A stretch of 64,000 bases of DNA from Cymbidium sinense (taxonomy: Eukaryota; Streptophyta; Magnoliopsida; Asparagales; Orchidaceae), in contig CM038221.1 in NCBI GenBank assembly GCA_021442155.1, positions 31,029,906 to 31,093,905 on the forward strand, given 5' to 3'. The notes beneath the pieces were generated by a model. The model ran no database searches, was not told where the DNA came from, and saw only the letters and a program-made list of their open reading frames with translations. Shown piece after piece: positions 41,994 to 54,900 of the stretch; positions within the stretch are counted from its first letter, which is position 1; each line of letters begins with the position of its first letter. The position numbers and the translations under genes are program-made.

Positions 41994-42009
41994 TGGCCAC
42001 TATGCTGGG
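41994..42009 (+). other. Primer-binding site of the Tat-like element
   Basis: TGGCCACTATGCTGGG lies 26 bp after the LTR end and starts with TGG, as a tRNA-primed site must. It resembles the TGGCGACTCxGCTGGGGA text found at this place in plant Tat/Ogre-type elements, differing mainly at two positions that fit decay. From memory, related elements are primed by tRNA-Arg; this was not checked here. Confidence 0.65.
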
Positions 42010-44599
42010 AAAAGTTCATCTCTCCATCTTTAATGATTGACTAACGTCACTATGCATTAGTAGTAATTCTATACAACTTATAAGCTTAAATTATCATTCA
42101 CTCTATTGGGCACCCCATTCATATTCTACCTTGGGTAAGTGTGGCCAACATCTCTATTCTCTTGGTCCTAAAACCTATCATTTTCCATAATCAAATTAAT
42201 AGCTTTTAGGACCATCCCATTGGACTCCAATGTGATTCTTTTTTCAAAACATGGCAAGCTTTAATCTTAGCCAAAAATTTTAACAAATTTATTTTATCAA
42301 ATATTTCAACTCTAAAAATCTTAGGATCCACCATCATAACTTATCATCATGCTCAAATGTGATGAATATGGTTTAAAAATCCATAAACATTAAGCCTACT
42401 TTATAAGGAGGATCAAATCAAATTCTCTCCAAGATCTTTAAAATTTAAGTTGCACTCACCATAACCAAATTTGGTGGAATGCGAATCCAAAAAAAAAAAA
42501 AAAAAAAAAAAAAACAAAAAAAACTAAACTAGTCATTTTCAACAATTGATATTTTCCCGCTTACAATAACAAAGAGGCATCCCTTATAGCATAGCTTGAT
42601 CAGTCAATTTATTTAGACCATTACTATGTCATCCAAAAAGTTGATTTTTTCATTTGCCACTAGGTTGGATTTGGCTATGGATTTGGATCATGCCTATCTG
42701 AACAACACCCTAGACTTAAGTTTCAGTTATGTTTTGAGGATCTGAAGGTTACATGTGTTGGTCCAACATTCACTTTTGTGGGTCATTAGGAGGTTGAGGT
42801 TAAAATGACCATAATTTAGTTTGTCATGAGATCTAAGGCAGAGTTCCCCCCATTAAAAATGAAGTATATTGAGGTTCCCAGTGTACCACTATTGTATATT
42901 ATCCCCACCACTAGTACGGTCGCTAGAGTTAAAGCAACAACTAAACTTATTTTGACCTCCAAAAGGAAGGCCAATGTTGACTGGTGGTTGTCCTATTTGT
43001 CCTTTCTATCTTTGAAATAAGATCTACCTTCTATCATGTTCCTCTCATTAAGACTCAAAGGAGGAATAAAAATAGAAAGTTGAAAAAGATGTATGAGGGA
43101 TTGTTCTAAAAGATAGAGACCTCATCTTAAGTGGTTGAGGATGGTCACTACAAGAGATCTCTTCTCTCCTTGGGGCTAGTATGTTCCACTATTTCTCCAC
43201 AACTGAGGGAGAGGAAGACCACTGTCATATAACAACATCACCACAATTACCCTTTGAGTATAAGACACTAGCTAAGGAGAAATAAAAGCTCTATGGTGGT
43301 TTGAGGTTAATTATCAGAAGGGTTGGGGCACTCTATGGATGGTATGAGTCTATCATTGTCTAGGATTTCAAAGTAATTATCCTAAAAAGTGTACAAAGTC
43401 AAATTAGGATGGAAAGGGCCTCATAGACTAAAGTGGTAGTTCAAGTAGGTAAGAGAGATAGAAGGAGGTTAGATAGGAAGTCAATGGCCTGAACATTGAC
43501 GGATAGACATTTTAGTGCACAACAGTCTGACCATATGGGTAAACATGATTGTATAGTCCTCACCAAGTCTGATCAAGGGAGGAGGGTGTTCGTATTCTCA
43601 TAGATAGTATGATCACCATCACACCACTCAACTCATCAACTAACGTCTTCCATTCAAGTACTAGTATTCTAAGTTCTACATAAGTACCAAAAGTAACTTA
43701 TGGATAAAAATGCCCTATCCTGTGATTAGATTATGACTTGAAGGCCACTCTTCATCTTCTCACACTAATAGTGTGAAGCCAAGCTCCCATATTCAGTCTC
43801 CCACTTCATTGGTGGAGAAGGAGTTGTGGCCCAAGAGTGTAGTCATTGCTCTATCACCATTATCAAGTGGAGAGAAAGAAAAGAAGAAAGAGGGAGAGGC
43901 CCACACATGTGATTGAGCATATTGGTGTAAAGACACTACAAGAAGCTTAGAATGACATGGACATAGAGGGTCAAGTCATGGATGATAGTCATCCCATATA
44001 TGTTTTGTGGATCATCAGAGGGTAGGTGATCGCCCTTTAGATGATATCATACCTGACTATTGAGCCATAGTTAGAGAGATAGCTAGGGATGACTGAGATA
44101 GTGAGATGGTTGACTTTTATGTTGATAAGGATGACCACCTATATGAGACTGTAGAGATTTACATGCTAGATTTTGAAACATCCTCACATAGGGACCATCA
44201 CCATAGTATTGATGCACAAGGTGTTGTGGTTGAGGAAGGTGAGGCATCACACAAAGCATAGTGACTATTGCAACAACTGAAATAAAAAGATAATCAAATT
44301 AGTCACATGAAGAGAAGGGTTGAAGAGTTCATGTTAGTTGTCCTAGCCCTTTATAGTTCAGTACTAGTACCCCATGCCACACTCAAAAAGTCTGATAGGC
44401 TAAAGGTGGCACATTTCTATAATAGAAGCAAATGCACTGCCCTAACAGATGAAAATATAGGAAATCTACATAGAAAGGGTATTGAGAGTATGATATTGCA
44501 TTAGTGAGATATCAAATAGTTGGTGGAACAACTAGTGAAGAAGGACTTGGTGCAAGCCCGCGCCTCATCAGTTTCAAAGGGTAGACCCTACTAGAGGAG
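42010..44599 (+). mobile_element. 5' leader and possible gag N-terminal region of the Tat-like element
   Basis: This stretch between the PBS and recognisable gag is about 2.6 kb. It includes a 26-bp poly-A tract (42489-42514) and an open stretch at 42826-43020, but no domain that I can name. Some Tat-lineage elements carry an extra ORF before gag. I see no sign strong enough to claim one. Later text (43750-44500) has long open stretches broken by single stops, suggesting decayed coding DNA. Confidence 0.45.
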
Positions 44600-45530
44600 T
44601 TTGATGTAGTGCAATACCAAAGGGTTTGTACCACCATCATTAAATGTCTTTGAGGGAAATGGGAACCCACATTAGCACATTGAGTACTTCAGAGCAAGCT
44701 ACTATAATGTAGGAGGTAGTGAAAATCTATCATTCAAATTATTAATGAGCAGTCTAGCACGGGTTGCATTCATTTGATATGTTGAACTGCTCAATGGTTT
44801 GGTAAAGACTTTCGCTGAGTTAGAGCATCTTTTCATTAAGAGGTTCATGGGAGAATAATAAAGGGTGACAATAGGGGACTTCGTGGTAGAAATTTAGAAA
44901 CCTAATGAGTCCCTAATTGATTACATCCATAGATGGAGAAACCTTAGCTTGAAATACAAGCCTTAACTATAGGAATAACATGCCATTGAGATTCTTCTCA
45001 GGAACATGTATGGTTCTATTGCATTCATGGTTAAAGCTTTCACCATTAAAACCTTTGAGAAGCTAGTTAGCAATGCGACCAATCTTTAGAAGGAAGATAA
45101 ATAGTTACCTTTTTTAGAGCAGTCTTATAAACTCAAACCATAGAAGGTCTTAAAAAGAAGTCAAGGGTCAATAATAGATAAGGGGAAGTAGCCTGTAAGG
45201 GTTTAGCCTAAAATGCCCAAGTTCTAGCCACCTCCACTTCCACCTTCTCCTCCATGCCCATGATAGTAGTAGTACCACCATTATTCATATCCACCATTAG
45301 GTATCCATCAACCTCCTACCTTCATGGGTAAGATTAATAAGCCATATTCATTTAAAGGGATGGATTAAAAAAAATCTTCAAAAATCTTATGAAGAAGTCT
45401 GATTTTTAGCTACCTAAGCTTAGTAAAATGAAGGAAGTGAACAAAAGTGATGATCTTAACTTTTGTTAGTACCACCACATGTTTGGACACATTTTAGATA
45501 ATTGTTTTACATTTTAGGATTAGCGTAAAA
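44600..45530 (+). pseudogene. gag remnant with zinc-knuckle-like motif
   Basis: One frame, read through stops, gives the plant retrotransposon gag core. It includes FEGNGNPH then HIEYFRASYYNVGG, LSFKLLMSSLARVAFI, FAELEHLFIKRFMGE, then KPNESLIDYIHRWRNLSLKY, IEILLRNMYGSIAFM and KTFEKLVSNATNL. A Pro-rich linker follows (45230-45320), and near 45460 a C-x-YHHMFGHILDNC zinc-knuckle-like motif in another frame. Many of the stops are TAG or TAA where Gln is usual, fitting C-to-T decay of CAG and CAA codons. Gag would form the particle shell. Confidence 0.8.
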
Positions 45531-46589
45531 ATAGTTAAAAAAATAGGAGAAATAGTGATCTCCAAAGAATACTTGGTGGAAAACACTTGTGTTTCCATCC
45601 AAGTTATCTATGGAGAGTCATTTGATCCTCTAAAAATAAGAGAAGATGGGGATATTTCCCTATCTCAAGCCTCTAAAAAGATAATCTATAAAGTTAAGAA
45701 ACTTTCTCTACATGTTCTTGAACCAAACCTCCCATCCACCAGTAGCTCTACAAGTTGCAAAGGTCAACTCAGAGAGGGTAGATGTCAAGCAGAAATAGCC
45801 ACTACAAGTCCGGGATATAGATTCATCATCTAGCATCATTAATACTACCACTAGGAGCATTGCATCTATGGATGGGGGCATCAAGCCATTCATGCTACTT
45901 ATTTTGTATAACTTCTACTTCACCTAGCCCAAAGATAAGAAATACATAAAGAAATATTCAACTTACATCATGTCTCTTAGTGATGAGGATAACTCTTATA
46001 CTTCTAATAATCTCAATCATGATAATAAAAACTCTTTAAATCATTATAACTCAAAGAAAATGATTTTGATCATTCTTTATTCTATAATGACTAAGACTCT
46101 GATGATGATGTCCCTATATGAAATCTTCAGGGCACCCCCATCAAGATGGAGCTGAAGTCTTCAAATTTAAAAGATCTCATAAGAGAAGCTTTTAGTTTCC
46201 CAAAGAGAAAGTAAACACCACTATAACCCCACCATCAGAAAAAAAGTATTAAATTCAACCTTTGTTGTTCCAGCTTACCTCATAGGATGACACTTCAGGA
46301 TAAGGGCAAATAGATCATTGGGACTAATTAATAGATAGGTCCTCAACAAGATGCTCCTTCATAAGATAGGCTTATGGATAATCAACTTAAAGTCAACTAC
46401 AATTTCTAGCCCACCTTAAATAGATTCCAACTAGGATAAGCATATTTGACATCCTCATCCTATCTAGGAAGATGATGGAGTCTTTGGTCAAAGCCTTGCT
46501 AGACCTTGAAATATATTTTTCCAATTAATTGATACCTCCACAGTTGAAGAAGAAGCCTGCTACTTTATAGAAGTCTTAAGAGTTACTTT

Positions 46590-47010
46590 TGAGATGAAAA
46601 CCTACTCTTATGATCTAGCGATCATAAGCGTTGTAAATATAGATAACTTCAAATTGATCATAGTATTTGTTGACCCTAGTGCATCGATCAACATCTTGAG
46701 TCTAATAATGCTTGATTACTTGAGGATTGACATCATTATCCTTAGTTATGATAAAATGAAGTTGAAAAGTTTCAATGAACAAGGCAAGAGGGCCTTAGGC
46801 TAAATTATATTGTTGCTGCAAATCAACAACCTAAAAATTGAAGCAAAGCTTCACATCATAGACTTGGATAAATCCTTCAATGTTTTTCTTAAAAAAATCA
46901 TAATTACATGATAACAAGATGGTACCATCCTCCCACCATCAGTGTATCAAATTTATGTAGACTGTTCTAGAGTACTACATTAAAGGAGATTTAAAATCCT
47001 TCTCGGTATG
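46590..47010 (+). pseudogene. Aspartic protease remnant (retropepsin-like)
   Basis: The open stretch 46594-46803 reads VVNIDNFKLIIVFVDPSASI then NILSLIMLDYLRIDI. This is the flap-and-active-site layout of Ty3/gypsy proteases, except that the usual D-S/T-G-A is D-P-S-A here, losing the catalytic glycine. After a stop, PSSHHQCIKF and KGDLKSFSVCE (46930-47005) correspond to the segment that follows the protease in Tat-like polyproteins. It lies between gag and RT, as expected. Confidence 0.7.
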
Positions 47011-48159
47011 TGAGGTCGGGATATACAAGGATGAAGCTCCTAGCTCTCCAAGAAACAAGTAGTATACTCTTGTGATGTTCAAAATAATACTAATCAAAAA
47101 GAAAAAAAAAGAAATAAGAGGAGTAAAATAAATAGAAGAATGATCAAAAAGAAAAGAAAAGAAAAAAGAGTGGAAGGCTTAGGGAAGGAGGTAGAGTTTG
47201 GCATCACCTATAAATCATATCTTACCTCTCATTTCCAATGAGTAGGTGAGATTTCCTGACCTCCCATAGGGAAAGAATGAGGAATGCTCCAAGGAGGCAT
47301 TAGAGGTGAGAGACCATTCTATGTAATACCAATTCAAGCTCCTCCCATTATCAGTGTAGACTTAGAATATAACTCAGATAATGATTCCTATGCAGTTATC
47401 TCACTAGCTACCTCCACATATCATAAGACCAAGTTAGAGGTGAGAGTGGAGTCAAAAGTGATGATGATAGAATCCCTAAATAAAGTGTCAACAAACATAA
47501 TAGTGGCAAGCACTATAGTGATACATTTGAGTTGTCTCTATATGAGAGGCTTAATCAGTATGTGAGCTCTCTAACTCTAACCCAACTTTCTTTAGAAAAT
47601 GTTAAGTGTTTAGAAGTTAAAGCTAAACCACAATTGAGTGAGGATACTAAACCTTATATTTTCTATTTAGGAGCATCATCCTTAGGTTTTGGAGTGGATG
47701 TAGGACATGAAGATGAAACTTTCAAAGAAATAATAAAATAGCCTTTTGATTGGTACTCACTTTGTGTTCAAAATTAAGCAAACTAAGGATTGAAACCTCA
47801 TACAAGGTCCAAGCATAAATCAATTTTCTTTAAAATAATTATGGAAAAATTAAGGTAAGAAAGCTCAATCAAGGATTTGGCATAGTTGAGCTATTAAATA
47901 ATGATGAGTATTGCCTAGTCTTCAAACCATTTAGAGTATAATAAGATCTTTAAAGATGAACTCATTTTATTTAAAAAGTTTATTTAGAAATTTTAGATGA
48001 TCTAGATGACTTCCAAGTTCAAGAAGTGTTTGCTTAACTAAAATAAAAAAAAGTCAATAATTGATTAGGTAAAAGAGATTAATTTGGTTACGAGATGATG
48101 ATTCATGCTCAACATTTATAAGTTCCTATTAATTGAGTTGAAAGCCAATGACCTAATTA
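47011..48159 (+). pseudogene. Protease-RT linker region of pol
   Basis: Open stretches at 47284-47565 and 47532-47741 are collinear with the variable linker that separates protease and RT in Tat-like elements (acidic, with FYVIPIQAPP and a run of Asp/Ser). A purine-rich AAAAGAAAAG patch (47095-47170) interrupts the frame. No catalytic motif is expected here and none is seen. Confidence 0.45.
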
Positions 48160-48690
48160 TGCTACTTTAAGAGTTTAAGGATTACTTTGCTTAAAACTGT
48201 GAAAAGATTCTTGGATTAGCTTCAGACATTGTAGTTCATAAGCTAGAATTACAGCCTTATAAAATTCTTATAAAATAAGCCCATAAACAAATGCAATTAG
48301 ATATTAAATAATTAGTTATTTGAGTGGGTAAGAAACTGATCAATGCTGACTTTATTTAGGAGAAAATGTATCCCACTTGGTTAGCCAGCATCATACCAGT
48401 CAAGAAAAAATGGCTAAATTGGCATATGCATCGATTTCAAGGATTTGAATAATCCATGTTACATGTTCCGAAGATGAATTCCCATTAATTATACTATTAT
48501 TATTAGTTGACATGGCCTTATCACATGATATCTTCTCATTCATAGATGATTCATTTGGATATAACCAAATTGATACACTTGAAGATGAGAAGAACACTTC
48601 ATGTCATACCTTTTGGCCTTAAGAATGCCGGTGCCATATACCAATGGGTCATGACCCAAACCTTTGATGAACATTCTTTTGAAAGTATGA
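48160..48690 (+). pseudogene. Reverse transcriptase remnant (Tat-like Ty3/gypsy)
   Basis: EFKDYFA...NCEKILGLASDI, then HKLELQPYKI, NADFI, YPTWLASIIPVKKK, GICIDFKDLNN and, after a frame change, PFGLKNAGAIYQWVMTQTFDEH follow RT fingers and palm in order. The catalytic Y/F-x-DD segment that should come next is absent because the sequence jumps to RNase H text at about 48690. The upstream text resembles the DxFAWxYxxMPGLD lead-in of Tat-type elements, which supports assignment to that lineage rather than the chromoviruses. Confidence 0.8.
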
Positions 48691-48831
48691 AGAAATACCT
48701 CATGAAACCTCTAGTATTAGATGTTCCTATCCCATGTTGGCCACTTATCCTCTATACTATTATGTTAGATGACTCTCTTAGTAAGTTACTAGCCTAAACC
48801 AATGATGAAAGGAAAGTGAATGCCTCAGATA
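48690..48831 (+). pseudogene. RNase H start fused to truncated RT by deletion
   Basis: In frame with FDEH comes SFESMKKYLMKPLVLDVPIP and LILYTIMLDDSLSKLLA, the segment at the start of Tat-type RNase H that normally lies about 200 residues further on. An internal deletion has therefore removed the RT active site and connection domain without breaking this local frame. The fragment runs into the assembly gap. Confidence 0.7.
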
Positions 48832-48931
48832 NNNNNNNNNNNNNNNNNNNNNNNNNNNNNNNNNNNNNNNNNNNNNNNNNNNNNNNNNNNNNNNNNNNNN
48901 NNNNNNNNNNNNNNNNNNNNNNNNNNNNNNN
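48832..48931. other. Assembly gap, 100 Ns
   Basis: Exactly 100 Ns, the usual placeholder for a gap of unknown size. It hides the rest of pol (RNase H, integrase), any 3' untranslated tandem repeats and roughly the first 0.6 kb of LTR-6, judged against LTR-7. Confidence 0.99.
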
Positions 48932-51900
48932 AAATGGTCAAATCATGATTTGATTCAAATTGATTGCAAACCAATGGCTCAAGTTCATTCCAAACCACTT
49001 ATTGAACTTGACCGAAGCCATAATTGAGCCCAAGTTTACCAATTGGTCAACTTGACCCAACCTAGCCCAAATTGACCTAAAGGGTCAAATGGCTAAAATC
49101 CAAATTATATCCAAATTAAATCAAACCAAAGCCTACAATCATTTTCAATTAGCCAATTGAACTTGACTCAACACCTAACCTAACCCAATTTGGTCAAATT
49201 AGTCAAATTGGTCAACTTGACCCATTTGACCTATATGAACCCAAATGAGCCATAATCAAATCCAATGCAAATTAAACCAAACCAATGACACCAATACACT
49301 CCAATTGGTCATGTGAACTTGACCCAACCATTAATTTGACCCAATTTGACCAATTTGTCAACTTGACCCAACCTAACCCAATTTGACCTAAATAGGTCAA
49401 ATCAAGCCAAATCAAATCAAATAAACTCCAAACCACTTGAAATTTGGGCTAACTCACTTTTGACCCATTTCAAATCTGTCCAAACCAAACCCATAGCCAA
49501 ATGACCACTTTTTCCTTGGGTCTAGGGCATCCCATGAGATAAGACACATGCATGTTTGGTCATTTCCCATCTTGTCCACTTAACACCCATTCATAGGTCC
49601 ACTTAGGCACCTAGGACCATGGCTGACCTGACCCAAAGGTGGTTGGGTCGGCTATGACTCATGGGGAGGTGAAATCACCTCCCCATTCCCATTGGAGCAT
49701 TTCAAACCTCCAAGGATATCCACTACTCCCATGGAAGCCCTTCTTACACTTTATCCACTCATGTGGCCAAGTGGAGTGATTCTGTCCAAATTGAGCTCCC
49801 CATCTCCCATTGATCCAAAAAAACCATCACCACCATCCATGAAGGAAGGGGTATACTCCCTCATTCTCTCAAACTCAAGAGCCACACTCGATTCAACCCT
49901 AGCAATTAGAAGAGATCCTAGAGCTTCCTCTTTAGCTCCCAAATTCCCCATTCTCGATTTTATAAAAAAATCAAAATAGGGGAGGTCACTCACATTGTCA
50001 TTTTCTCAAACCTCCACCAAAGTACATTAATTTGTACACACCTTCCTTGGAGCTAAATAAGAACAAATTGTTTCCCATCATTCGACGCTGTAGGAGTTCA
50101 ACCAAGAACAATCACCTGTCATGGATTGGTCTTCAAGCAAACTACCAAATCAAAGCTCGTGCTAACAGGCTTCATTTCTACCAAATGAAGCTTCCTCAAT
50201 TGTTAGAACTCTTGGTCATAAGCTCTGATGAGGTTGCCATTAAAACTGATCCTTGAATGAAAATAGGTTGGTCTTTTGTAAAAAAAATTTCTATGTCATA
50301 CGATTTCCACCATTAGATTTGCTTGTTATGCTTTCCGAGGTGTGGGATCATTTTCATCTCCATCTGAGCTCGGGTGAGCTTGGATCGAGCGATGATTGCT
50401 GGAGGGTAGCCATCGTTCGCCGCTCAAAAGGAGATAGATCACGAACCGTCCATTCTACCTGATCGGGATGGATGGTCCTGTTTTGATCATGCATAGAGCC
50501 TCCGATTAATCCTTCAAAATTGCATGTTTAATCATGGCAATCTGATTGATGGTCCACAAGATACACCGCCCATCCGAAGCCCTTCGATGTGACAACTTAA
50601 ATAACTCCCCATCTCCATGGAAAGCACAGCGCACGCCGCCATGTGGCCCAATGGGATTAAGGCTTTAATTAGGGTTAATTAATCCATTTTAAGCTCAAAA
50701 CTTCCAAAATTCATAACTATCCTAGAAAATCCAAAAAATACAACTAGGCTCATTTTAAAGATATTTTAGTAGAATCTAGAAAATTATTATTAATTTATTT
50801 TGAATTTTGGCTTAATTAAGGTTTAATTTGAAATCTAATTAGCTTATTATTCAATTAATCACCCAATTAATCTCCAACTTTCATGTTTATGCTTCCCCAT
50901 TTTTCTGGGATTTCATTGGTTGCTTAATTAGAGAAATTAATTGATTAAATCTTAATCACTTTCTGATTTAATGTGATTTAGTGAATGAATAATAGTTTAA
51001 TTTATTATTTAAGCCTATAATAGTAAGGGAGCTAATTTGAGATACTTTTCCTAATTCATTTAAGTTTTCTTCACTCTGGAATTTGATTAGTTAATGATTA
51101 TTAAAAATAATTTATTAAAATAATTAATTTCTTAATTAATTAATCAAGATAGATAAAATCGAACCTAATTGAGTGTTTGAAGTGACTTGGGGTTAAGGAT
51201 TGAGGCCATCTTTGATCCTAAGTTACTTTCATCATTCTAATCAAAATATAATCAAGTCTTAATACCTTCTATGGCACTAAGTTCCTTGACCGACCCTGAT
51301 GAAGCAAGCCTACAACCATGATCCAACTAATACAGCAATAAAATAAGTGGATTCATGGTAAGTTCATCACACCAAAAAAAGAAATAGTTAATGATACAAC
51401 CAGCCAATGAATTAGTACTTAATCTACTTCTTTTTCTACTTCTCAGGTCAAAGTAACCAAAAACTCCAAATTGAATTTAGAATATTACTGAATTGTCAGA
51501 ACTGCTTCGAGATGCCATTTTTCAAACTTGATTAACTCAATCTAAAATTCACTTTATACCTAAACAACCTTTAATTAATCTTGGGTAGCTCTTTGGGTCA
51601 ATAACCAAAAGGGGAGACAATGAAATTATGGTTAGGTCACATGTTTGAGAAAACCCTAAAAGTAGTTAAGTGAGATCCCTTAAGCCTAATTAACTATTAA
51701 TCATTGCATTAGGCCCCTTTCATTTTTTAGGAGCATTGCAAATTTACTTTTCATGTGGTTGCATATCATATTGGCTCATTATTAATTAGTTAATTAACTT
51801 AAGGTGATGTAGGTAAGGGTTAATTAATTGGCTTAATTCATACCATAACCTAATTAAACCATAAAATTAACCTAATTATTTCTTCATTAAACCAAATTAA

Positions 51901-54900
51901 CTCACACATGGGGAATTGGATTAGGATCATCAAACCTCTTTCATTTCCTAAATCAAATCAAACTCAAAATTAAAAATGTCAATAAAGAACTTTAGTTTAT
52001 TTTAAGTAGCCTTATTTAGTATGATTATCCTTAGGAATTAATTGGAATGAATGAGATCATTTTCTTATGTTTCTTTTTTTTTCTTTCCAATCATGTTAAA
52101 TGTTGTGTGCCATATGTAATCATGCATTCATTTCTTTTAAAATTAACTAAATGAAATGGTTTCTTTTATGTCAAATTGCATGTGTTTATTTAAATTAAAA
52201 ATAGGTGTGGCTATTATTACTATTAAATCAAAAGTTATTTTCAAAAGTTTGTAAATCAATTATAATATATGGAGTGATGTTAATTACAAATATCTATAAG
52301 TTTGCATGTGTTGATAATATAAGATATGCAATATATAAAGCTTTCTTTCCTTATCTTATATGGATTTGCATGAGATTTATAAATGTATAGTTCATTTGAA
52401 AGAAAACATTTGTCTAAATCTACTCTATGCATTTTCATGCTAAGACTTAGAATAATTTCATATCATATGTAAATCATATAATCAAATCAAATATGACTTC
52501 TTGCATGACTTCATTCTTTGTGGTTCTTTTTTGTACATTCACATGTATTTGAGAAAAGTATATTAGTGGACACCGAGGCTTTAAGTAATAAGTATGTCTA
52601 CCTTACACAGTGTAGAACAATGACATATACTCACTTAAAACTCTTATACATATGTATATATGATATAATGAGAATCATAAATCAAATAAATCAAATATAA
52701 CTTTTGCATGGTTTTCTATCCTTATAGTTGCTTATACATCTATGTATCTAAGAAAAGTGGTATATTAGTCAAGACAGCGAGGCTTTAAGTAGCCTAAGTA
52801 GGTCTTGTACCTTGCCCATGTGTAGAACAATGTCACCATACTCACTTAAAACTTTTATACATGTGAATGTGTACTAATGGATGAAAAATCCTCTTTTATA
52901 TTAAAAGACATGCATTCATAATTCAATCAAGTGAGATATTTAAATTCCAAACACACTTCTTTGCATTCATCATTTAAGTGCTAAGACATACATTATATGT
53001 ATAGGTATGTGGATTTAATCATATGCATGATATACATGATGGAAAGAAATTTATAAACATTTATGTATGTGATAGTAATTCATTCTAATTAATCTTAAGA
53101 TGTCTTTCTTATTGAATAACATTTAGAGTGAACTAAACTTAGGATTGATTAAAACATATAATAAGTCATTCACTAATGGAAATTTATTAATTAACTTGCT
53201 TTAGAAGTGACTTAAGGTAGGGATGAAAGAGAGTTTCCCTCTCTTTCTTCTCTTTATAACACTTAGTTGTTAAGTGTAGGCCATATGAAACAAAAGAAAA
53301 TACTAAGTAAAATCTTCAAATCAATTAAATCACTTAAAGAGAAATCAACCCTTTATAAATTAAATCTCTCACACTTAAGTAAATTACTCTAAATCCTAGT
53401 TAGGACATACCACAGCTTTAACACACATTAGTAAGTCACCATTTTAGCTTTATGTTAGGGTGGTGTATGGTTTGATATACTTGTTTATGATGTATTATAG
53501 ATGTTAGGGTGTATGTGCGTAGTGGATGTTAGGCATTAATCATTATGCTTTTCTGTGGGGGTTGTGCTTAAGGGTTATAATAAAATATAAATACTTTTTT
53601 TTTTGCTATGGTTGCTTATGCCCCCAAGCATAACCCAAGTTAGGACAGTGAGCTTGGTTACCCATGTGTGGGTGCTAAGTCCAAATTATTCATATAACTT
53701 GCTTGGGTTGTATGGTGTGTTTAACATTTATTTTTTTTTGCAGGTAGCTAGATTTACTTTTATTTTTTAATGTAATTTTGCATTAGGATTAGGATGATTG
53801 TTATGGGGGATTAGGATGAGCATTTGTTATAAGACCAAGTCTTATGTACCATGATGTTGCCTTTAAAACATTTAAATCAAACCAAAAGGAAGAAATAAAT
53901 GGAGCAAATCAAATGAAGAAATGAAAGATGAAGATGAAGAATGAAGAATGAAGACCCCATAACATTCATCATTTATAATTGTAATTATTCTTTTATAATC
54001 GGGTTGTATAAGGGTAGAGCTTACCCACATTTCTTTGGGTTGTATGGTGATAATAGTCCTTTTATTCTTTTTTGATAGCTTTATAAAATTGTTTGATATT
54101 TTTATTTAGCTTGTGCATTAGAAAAACATGTCTTTTCATAGTTTATATGATTGATGAATTATTGTATGGCGATGCGATTAGGCTCTAGGATAAAATTAAT
54201 TTTTCAACCCAAACTAATAACTCATAACTAAACCTAAAATAACTCATAACCTCATATAAAAGCCTAGTCATTAAATCAAGATAATAAAATATTTAGCAAC
54301 CCCTTAGATGTTGTATGTTTAATATCATGCATAATCATCTTATTTCACTCTTGTTAAGAGAGGACTTCCATCTTTACTAGATAGTAAGGGCTTAACCTTT
54401 AAGAGCCTATGATGGAAGAACACCTCTTTCTCTTTTGATTTGGCCCATAACCAACTTCTTATGCATTTAGGCATACAAAATCCTATGGCCTATGTCAAAA
54501 TAAAGTGTCTCAAATTAAATGAAATTTGATAAAGATTTGTATTAGATTAAGCCATTATTCATACCTCTCATGCTCTAGTCTCTTAGGGAGTGGGTTTAGG
54601 TATTTAGTTACTTTTCTAAATAATAACAACCTAGCCATCTTGCAAAAGCATATGACTTACCTACATGGATTTAAAGCATAGGAGGAGTTAGGTGGTACCA
54701 CTCCATGGTTATAAGTCCGATTGGGTGGTTTACTCTCTCTTGTAGAGGTATAAACCATACCTTAGATTTAGGTCATGCTTTGGCCCTTGCCAAAGCTCCC
54801 TAGATTTAGGATTGAGGTTGCTATTTCCTTTGGGGCTATAAGCATAAATCCTCACCTCATTTATGTAATCTTATGTATTGTAATTATAAGTCTAGTTTTC

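Noticed and set aside
43934..43945. CACTACAAGAAG, resembling a CACTA transposon terminus
   Set aside because: It lies inside the leader/gag part of the Tat-like element, with no inverted partner or subterminal motifs nearby. A chance match.
49961..49970. TATAAAAAAA as the LTR promoter TATA box
   Set aside because: It is not kept at the equivalent place in LTR-1, LTR-4 or LTR-7, so I do not call it the promoter.
49692..49979. 95-codon ORF in sense orientation of LTR-6
   Set aside because: The homologous positions in LTR-1, LTR-4 and LTR-7 encode unrelated, broken text, so there is no sign of coding constraint.
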